Positions 52,677-56,342 of a stretch of DNA of 56,342 nt are shown in pieces. The position numbers were made by a program, and so were the translations under genes. The notes under the pieces were generated by a model. That model searched no databases, had not been told where the DNA came from, and saw only the letters and a list, made by a program, of their open reading frames with translations. Source of the stretch: Catenaria anguillulae PL171 (lineage: Eukaryota; Blastocladiomycota; Blastocladiomycetes; Blastocladiales; Catenariaceae). The stretch spans positions 1 to 56,342 of the forward strand of contig MCFL01000158.1 of the NCBI GenBank assembly GCA_002102555.1, in the 5' to 3' direction. Within the stretch, counting starts at the first letter, position 1; the number at the start of each line of letters is the position of its first letter.

Positions 52677-55600
52677 ATGCATGCTTCTGTCCGGATCCGC
52701 CCATGGCTAGCGGCACCACGCTCAATCGCCGCCACGCCGACCAGGCCTGCAGCCGCGGCTCCACCACCGGCTGCCTCCACCGCCATCCCACTTCACTCAA
52801 TACGGCGGGTCAGTTGTTTCCATACATCACAATCACAGCCAATCGACACATCGAAACTGACACACAAAACAGCGACACTGGACAGCCCCAAAAGTGCGCT
52901 CCACCTTCATCAACTACTTTGCATCCACGCACAACCACACCCACGTGCCCTCGTCCAACACCATCCCACACGATGACCCAACGCTCCTCTTTGCCAATGC
53001 CGGCATGAACCAGTTCAAGCCCATCTTCCTGGGCACGGCCGACCCAAACTCGCCCATGGCCAAATGGACGCGCGCCGTCAATTCGCAAAAGTGCATTCGC
53101 GCGGGCGGCAAGCACAACGATTTGGAGGATGTCGGAAAGGACACGTATCATCATACCTTTTTTGAGATGCTGGGCAATTGGTCGTTTGGCAATTACTTCA
53201 AAAAGGAGGCCATCGAGTATGCCTGGGTCTTGTTGACGGAGGTTTACGGGTTGGACAAGAATCGGCTCTATGTGACGTACTTTGGTGGCGATGAAAAGCT
53301 TGGGTTGCATGCGGATACAGAGGCAAGGGACTTGTGGATCAAACTGGGTTTGCCTGCAGATCGGGTGTTACCGTATGGGAGCAAGGATAACTTTTGGGGT
53401 ACCTTCCTTTCTTTTTCTTTTCTCACATTTTGCCGATGTTGCTCACCTGATTTCACACAATAAAAGAAATGGGCGACCAAGGACCATGTGGCCCCTGCTC
53501 GGAAATCCACTACGACCTCCTCAACACTGGCCGCTTTGTCCCCACACTTGTCAACGCCGACGACCCGACCTTGATCGAAATCTGGAACCTGGTCTTTATC
53601 CAATTCAACCGCGAACCCGATGGCTCCCTGCGCCGCCTGCCCACCAAGCACGTGGACACGGGCATGGGCTTTGAGCGACTCGTGTGTGCGCTGCAGGGCA
53701 AGTTGTCCAACTACGACACGGACGTCTTTACGCCCATTTTCGCTCGCATTCAACAGGTAACTGGTGCGCGGCCGTATGCTGGCAAGCTGGGCACCGAGGA
53801 TACAGATGGCATTGATATGGCGTATCGCGTTGTGGCAGATCATGTGCGCACGTTGACGATCGCCATTGCCGACGGTGGTATGCCGTCCAACGACGGCCGC
53901 GGCTACGTTTTGCGGCGCATTTTACGCCGAGGCGTGCGGTATGCCCGGTCCGCGTTTGGTCGGCCAGCGGATACACCACTTTTTTCATCACTCGTGGATG
54001 CCGTTGTCGAGTCGCTGGGTGATGCGTTTCCAGAGGTCAAGGCGAATGCCGAAACTGTCAAGCAGATCTTGGACGAGGAGGAGGTTGCGTTTGCAAAGAC
54101 GCTGGACCGCGGGCTCAGGTTGTTCGAGTCGATTGCGGCCAGGTCGGCTCATCAAAAGCGGATTTCAGGTGCAGATGCGTGGAAGCTGTACGATACCTTT
54201 GGGTTCCCGATCGACTTGACCCGTCTCATCGCTGAGGAAAAGGGCCTGCAGGTGGACGATGCCGGGTTCGAGGCCGAGCAGGCAAAGGCCAAGGAATTGT
54301 CTCGCCGTCGCAAGGAAACGGAGGGCGAGCAGGTAATCAGGCTCGATGTGCACGCCATCAAGGCGGCCGAGGCCGCGGGCGTGGCCAAGACGGACGACTC
54401 GTTCAAGTACAACACGGCCACGCTCGACGGCGCCAAGGTCATTGCCGTGTACAAAAATGGCGAGTGGATTCTCGATGGCAAGCACGTGGCCATTTCCGAG
54501 GGTGAGGCGGCGGGCGTCTTGTTGGACCGCACAAGCTTTTACGCCGAGTCTGGTGGCCAGGAGGCCGACAAGGGTTCATTGGCGATTGACGGCGAGCTCG
54601 AATTTGCTGTCGAAAACGTGCATGTGTATGCCGGCTATGTCCTGCACACCGGCTTGCTCAAGTACGGCGCACTTAAGGTTGGGCAATCCGTCACCGCTTC
54701 CATCGACACATTGCGCCGTTGGCCATTGCGCAACAACCACACAGCCACACACGTGCTCAACCATGCACTTCGCTCGGTGCTTGGCGAAGGCGTAGATCAA
54801 AAGGGATCACTCGTTGCCCCGACCAAGCTCCGGTTTGATTTCTCGGCCAAGGCGCCTCTTGCGCACAAGGATCTCGTCAACATTGAGGCCAAGACTGCCG
54901 ACACCATCAAGCGTGCCTTGCCCGTGTTTGCCAAAGAAGTGCCGCTTGCCCATGCAAAGGCCATCAACGGCTTGCGTGCCGTGTTTGGCGAGGTGTACCC
55001 GGACCCCGTGCGCGTCGTCTCGATTGGCGTGTCCGTTGAGGATCTTGTTTCGGATCCCAACAACGCCAAATGGCCAGAGTACTCGATCGAGTTGTGCGGT
55101 GGCACCCACGCGGGCACGTCGCTCGAGCTGGGCTCGTTTGCGGTGATGGAAGAGTCGGCCATTGCCAAGGGCGTGCGGCGCATTGTTGCCGTGACGGGTC
55201 CCCAGGCCATTGCCGCGCACGACGAGGCCGCGAGCTTTGTGCAAGAGCTCAACAAGCTCTCGGGCTTGTCTGGGTTTGCTTTGGGTGAGGCCGTCAAGGA
55301 GGCCGCAAAGGAAGTGGACTTGCGCGTGATGCCTGCTGCTGCCAAGATGCACGCGCGCGAGGTTGTTGGTGCACACAAGAAGCGTTTTGACGACTGGAAC
55401 AAGGCGCAAAAGGCGGCCAAGGCCACGGCGGCTGTCGAGGAGGTCAAGGCATACTTTGCTGGCGACGAGGCAAATAACAAGCCCTACCTTGTCCGCGTGC
55501 TGGACGTTGGCGGCAACAACAAGGCCGTACAGTTGGCGATTGCGGCCGTCAAGGCGACGGGCGGCGAGGGCAAGGCGGCCTTGTTTATCACGGTGGCCGA

Positions 55601-55807
55601 GGGCGCCAAGGTGAGCTATGCGGCCTATGTGGACAAGTCGCTGCACGGAAAGGTGACGGCGACGCAGTGGGCCGAGGTGGTGGCCAAGGCCGTGGATGGC
55701 AAGATGGGTGGCAAGGAGGAGATGGCCCAAGGTGCTGGTCCAAGGTGGAGGCTGTGGATGAGGCTGTCCGGTTGGCCGAGGAGTTTGCCAAGGTCAAGCT
55801 CGCCTAA
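52677..55807 (+). CDS. Alanyl-tRNA synthetase, three exons, probable mitochondrial presequence
   Basis: Exons 52677-52808, 52873-53398 and 53467-55807; introns of 64 and 68 bp fit phase 0 and 1 joins ([14 protein letters not shown] and [13 protein letters not shown]). The length would be about 999 residues, usual for the family. Residues 1-44 are rich in Ala, Arg and Pro without acids, resembling a mitochondrial targeting peptide, while a later Met could give the cytosolic form. Catalytic landmarks: [13 protein letters not shown], the motif-2-type region around [17 protein letters not shown], and GMGFERL. The editing domain zinc site is HTATH (near 54736) with CGGTH (near 55095), and the C-Ala region has VLDVGGNNK. 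It attaches Ala to tRNA-Ala and clears Ser and Gly mischarging. Near 55735 the frame drops by one base: the last 25 residues expected ([21 protein letters not shown]) lie in another frame ending at TAA 55805-55807. Without that shift the frame ends with an atypical tail at 55823. Confidence 0.93.
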
Positions 55808-56342
55808 GTTTACAATCTTGTGATTCCTGTTGTGTCCCCTTTTCTTTTACCTTTTTTGTGCGTGTTTACTGTCTGTACTCTCCTCCCCCTTTGTCGTTTC
55901 GTTTGATACACAAATACACAAACGATCTGAATGTGAGTGAGGGGGTCTGTCACCTTAGGCAGTTCTCTTGCTCCACAACGCGTCCGTTCCTTCGAACCCC
56001 TGCTCCGGCAAACCAGATGGGCCGCCGATCCTTTTAGGGATCGTTTGGATCGTTGCCGATCGTCCACCACTGTCACCTTCCAACTCCCAACCTGAAGTCA
56101 AGCTATTCGCCAAGTTATTCGCCCATTCTCTCCAACACGCAACACGACGCTCACCCATTCAGGATGACCGACAAACGACAATAATCGCGATGGAAAGCTG
56201 CCGCTCAGCAGAAACAGTAGCAACAGCCTCCAATCTACACCTCCCGCAGTGCATTCGATGCGCATGCCAGGCCTAACCTTGTCAACTTCCTGGCACTCCC
56301 GCTCAGCAGCTGGGTACTGGTGTCGCTCATGCGCGGCAGAGT
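55808..56342. other. Downstream of AlaRS, nothing recognised
   Basis: A pyrimidine-rich 3' UTR (55820-55900) is followed by unassigned sequence. A plus frame of 102 codons (55968-56276) has no recognisable motif. The window ends before any next gene can be judged. Confidence 0.45.

Noticed and set aside
54807-55730. 307-codon antisense frame as a gene
   Set aside because: It is the shadow of the AlaRS coding strand, whose codon bias leaves the antisense frame open.

Overview
The window looks like a piece of nuclear chromosome from a zoosporic (flagellated) fungus of the chytrid kind. The evidence is a set of short-intron genes (introns about 64-123 bp, GT..AG) that includes a clear DNAAF3 dynein-arm assembly factor, which only organisms with motile cilia keep, next to a CaMKK/SNF1-activating-type kinase, CTU2 and a small zf-CHY protein of a kind I associate with fungi. 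The lineage is an inference from gene content; no rRNA or other marker is present.

The left two thirds (1 to about 37.2 kb) is a repeat graveyard. From the left edge: an ORF1 of a non-LTR retrotransposon (minus, running off the edge); unassigned sequence; a minus-strand copy of a LINE here called LINE-A (RNase H-bearing, 3' end AATACATGTGGTAGTGAT plus poly-A) that holds a tRNA-type SINE and an odd 1.6-kb block with degenerate repeats; two nested copies of a second LINE (LINE-B) holding another SINE; then an 18.8-kb Ty1/Copia LTR retrotransposon (11868-30680) with 297-bp LTRs and a 5-bp target duplication. The Copia element is broken by four insertions, and some of these are themselves split by further insertions up to three levels below it. 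Nearly every insertion is bounded by an exact 10-19 bp target-site duplication, so the order of events can be read off. Two of the inserted units are ORF1-only retroelements that carry no reverse transcriptase but share the LINE-A tail. From 30.8 to 36.5 kb lies a decayed PIF1/Helitron-like helicase gene on the minus strand between two clusters of CACCGT-type motifs, and then small LINE and Copia scraps.

The right third (37.5 to 56.3 kb) is ordinary gene-rich sequence: CaMKK-like kinase (-), a His/Asp-rich small protein (+), a 3-kb stretch without a recognisable gene, CTU2 (-) and DNAAF3 (+) sharing a 266-bp divergent promoter, an unrecognised multi-exon gene (-), a zf-CHY protein (+), a Ser-rich coiled-coil protein (+) and cytosolic/mitochondrial alanyl-tRNA synthetase (+). 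CTU2 (wobble-uridine thiolation) and AlaRS both act in translation, but nothing suggests these neighbours form a functional cluster; the arrangement looks like ordinary compact fungal gene order.

Exon coordinates were worked out by hand from splice signals and protein continuity; they are firm for DNAAF3, AlaRS, the kinase and zf-CHY, good for CTU2, and incomplete for the gene at 49.07-50.01 kb.
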